The notes under the pieces: model-generated | Seen by the model: the letters and a program-made list of their open reading frames with translations, nothing else | Told to the model about the DNA's origin: nothing | Database searches by the model: none | Program-made: the position numbers and the translations under genes | Source: Brachionus rotundiformis | Lineage: Eukaryota > Rotifera > Eurotatoria > Ploima > Brachionidae | Length of the DNA: 64,000 nt | Direction: 5' to 3' | Assembly: GCA_016802295.1 (NCBI GenBank) | Contig: JAESIW010000194.1 | Span: 1 to 64,000, forward strand | In this document: piece by piece, positions 62,501-64,000 of the stretch | How positions within the stretch are numbered: position 1 is the first letter of the stretch | Layout of the letters: each line of letters opens with the position of its first letter

Positions 62501-62717
62501 ACCAGTGAACGAAATAACCGAGTTTTGATTGAAGATGTAAAATGCGTGCCGGTTGTCCATGGCAAAAAATTTGTAGTTGTATGTTTCCGAGTGAGCTATC
62601 CGGTGATTCAGTATATGAAATGATTTGAGCTTTAAGTCACTGCTTGATGGGTCAACTTCTCCAATACAAAATCTTGGACCTTCGTCTTCCACCACAGCAA
62701 GGATGTATAGCGAATTT
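53517..62717 (-). CDS. NUP133: Nucleoporin NUP133, C-terminal two thirds (5' end outside or unresolved)
   Basis: Exons 62717(?)-62105, 60423-60175, 60125-60016, 59965-59749, 59693-59538, 59108-58907, 57091-56973, 56923-56765, 56717-56463, 56409-56323, 56265-56198, 56141-56053 and 53641-53517. From the second exon on they join in phase to 611 residues. NUP133 is a scaffold subunit of the Y-complex of the nuclear pore. Recognisable matches to vertebrate NUP133: KLIDDAPAHDPRWAE, HDVFYRRVSKVDEIF, AMRLAEQFVDLSTLTIICE, KYPYLSWIKDL, MKQKSLTSLSKLSL, ENEFKKAFELIDYL, the alpha-helical C-terminal stack. The first exon carries the last blades of the N-terminal propeller; its acceptor is uncertain (AG at 62719-62718 proposed). 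Introns of 46-51 bp alternate with 1.7-2.4-kb repeat-filled ones. Confidence 0.93.
54060..54500 (+). pseudogene. LINE C-terminal relic in NUP133 intron
   Basis: Plus strand: CRVIHFGRLNAMHI, then LSERSVRGDLIEM, LVNGLEKISLVRYLVNRSG and KSKVAGFKAVVG. 'RGDLIE-x-(Y)KL-x-NG' is the C-terminal signature of CR1/L2-like LINEs. Stops interrupt it. Antisense to the host gene. Confidence 0.75.
54727..54972. mobile_element. MITE with ~80-bp inverted repeats
   Basis: Left arm from ggcattgtgaaatttcgttc and right arm ending gaacgaaatttcagtatgcc are near-perfect complements over ~80 bp, around an ~85-bp centre. Terminal word GGCATTGTGAAATTT is shared with 35238-35524. Confidence 0.85.
57092..58906. repeat. 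NUP133 intron 6 filled with a dispersed repeat
   Basis: 1.8 kb. Two related blocks about 400 bp apart (around 57965-58020 and 58360-58415) share ctttttt-cct/tcgtagagagac and tttaaagttag. The stretch 58575-58800 is related to 63340-63600 (tctggatgacttgctt, gagataaagatcagct). A broken plus-strand frame gives HLDDLL-x-AHRDKDQLQSFF, faintly like a reverse transcriptase Y/F-x-DD region, but I cannot place it. Confidence 0.6.
58406..58472. repeat. Perfect 20-bp inverted repeat
   Basis: cttttcagctctagccaaag at 58406-58425 and its exact complement at 58453-58472, with a 27-base loop containing gacctgggaacctggga. Lies inside a NUP133 intron. Confidence 0.85.
60424..62104. other. NUP133 first resolved intron
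   Basis: 1.68 kb with a MITE copy at 60969-61118 and an unassigned GC-balanced tract at 61320-61760 that has short frames on both strands. Confidence 0.6.
60969..61118. mobile_element. Degenerate copy of the 32286 MITE, inverted
   Basis: Starts ggtgttgtgaatttcaaaaa and contains tgttgca/tggcatcttttttacc-like core in reverse orientation relative to 32286-32411, with an extra AT-rich insertion. The distal arm is decayed. Confidence 0.65.
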
Positions 62718-62719
62718 CT

Positions 62720-64000
62720 TTTATAAATGATTAAATTTTTTGATTTTTTTTTTTTTAATTTTATTTTTGCTAACCAGAGAATACCAGATGAGGAAAGATT
62801 AATTTTTAATTTGTGGTAAGTTATGCTTGGCAACTCTATTATGCCAGGAAATTATGTAATTTAAAAGAGTAAGGTTAAATAGATGGCAAATAGTGCTTAA
62901 ATTGGTGGTAATATCATCTCATGGAATGTTCTGTTCGAAGTAAATAATTTAGCACAAATTAAATAACATTCTTATATTCTTATTTTATTTTATCAATTTT
63001 CAAGCAAGTTGTCTTTTAAACTTGAATGAATAATAATTAAATTTTATAAAATAAAATTAAATTAATTAATTTTGATTTGTATAAATTGTCCTATTTGGTG
63101 GTCACGAGGTAGGTGACCATCCAATTTAATGGCCTGATACATTGTCACACGCTGAACTATACAAAGCCAAAATATGCATAATAAAGATTAGGGAGCAATA
63201 AACTTGAGCTGAAATCAAAATTAGGCACCTCATGTTACCAAAAACAAAATTTTAAAAGCTTCTGCATAGGATGAGTAAACTGGTCACAAATGTGGCTACC
63301 AATATTTTACTAAAATAACGCCAAAGTCTAAATTTATGACCATCTAGATGACCTGCTTATAGAGATAAAGATCAGCTCCAGTCTGAGGCATGCTGGGTGC
63401 TCAATACAAAAAAGTCCATTCTAAATCCGGTTAGGGGGAAATTGGAGCGGCTTAGGAGTGACCAGAACTTAGAAGGTTTGAAAATTTGTTATCAATTAGA
63501 GCATATAATTAACACCTTCCTGAGGATAAGCCAAATCACCCGTAGAGGGTACTGGCGGTAAAATAGACAGGCTTTTTTTCCTACTTAGCACAGCCACCGG
63601 TCAAGATTTTTCCTTGGTACTGGTTTGCCACAAAACGATAAGATTTTTTGAAGCTTAAACCAAGGGAAAAATTATCAAATAATAAAATTAAAACCAAAAA
63701 ATTAATCAATAATTAAGATTAAGTTATGAGACTTTAAATTAAAATTATCAATTATGGTATTTGGCTTCGATTACTATAAGACAATTGGTAAACAACCATG
63801 TATTTTATTGTTGTTGAAATATTTCCTTATGGGTAAGCAAACGAGACTTTTTTTACCAGAAAAAAAGTAAAAAAAGTCTCATTATGGAATCTCCCAAGTT
63901 TACCTTGAAATCGGTCTAGCTGTTGGTTTACCTATGAATAATTCCTTTCAAGCAGGTATTTTATCAATAAATAGTAAGCAAATAATGCGGAAATTTTTGC
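62720..64000. other. Upstream intron/flank of NUP133 with dispersed repeat
   Basis: No propeller exon was recognised here. 63240-63610 is the second copy of the repeat in 58515-58830. A small inverted repeat gagacttttttt / aaaaaaagtctc lies at 63842-63880. Confidence 0.5.

Overview
This is a nuclear window from an AT-rich, intron-containing animal genome. Genes encode animal-specific proteins (calsyntenin, a VEGFR/PDGFR-class receptor tyrosine kinase, a rhodopsin-like GPCR, CEP78, an astacin). Introns are GT-AG; many are only 35-60 bp, while a few are 1-6 kb and filled with AT-rich DNA and decayed transposons. A compact invertebrate fits; a monogonont rotifer such as Brachionus is my guess from composition and intron style, not something the sequence proves. 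No bacterial features, CRISPR array, rRNA or convincing tRNA were found.

Layout: 1-3.6 kb holds transposon debris and members of an unassigned, nuclear-receptor-like dispersed ORF family. CEP78 (3717-7524, +) has five exons. 8-9.8 kb holds a decayed LINE and a possible piggyBac relic. A small secreted Cys-rich protein (10383-10978, +) follows, then a LINE relic. After 4.7 kb of noncoding DNA comes calsyntenin (17560-22843, +, seven exons, 1033 residues). 23.4-25.1 kb is LINE debris. An astacin metalloprotease (25842-27009, +, two exons) is followed by an apparently intact hAT transposon (27242-30742) with a perfect 8-bp target duplication, ~160-bp inverted repeats and a reconstructable two-exon transposase. 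Several foldback/MITE elements follow (30968-35524).

From 35.9 to 52.9 kb the minus strand carries a 14-exon receptor tyrosine kinase of 1501 residues. It has a split kinase domain, a furin-like site in the ectodomain and a tail of repeated Y-x-x-P motifs. Its 6.1-kb intron 9 hosts an intronless GPCR gene on the opposite strand (40499-41857). From 53.5 kb to beyond 62.7 kb the minus strand carries the C-terminal two thirds of nucleoporin NUP133 in 13 exons, with repeats in its large introns; its N-terminal propeller exons lie outside the window or were not recognised.

Exon structures were derived by hand from splice consensus, reading-phase continuity and similarity to remembered vertebrate family members; they agree in phase throughout but no transcript data were available. 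The functional themes are cell-surface signalling and adhesion (RTK, GPCR, calsyntenin, astacin) and housekeeping (CEP78, NUP133). Nothing indicates that neighbours act as an operon.
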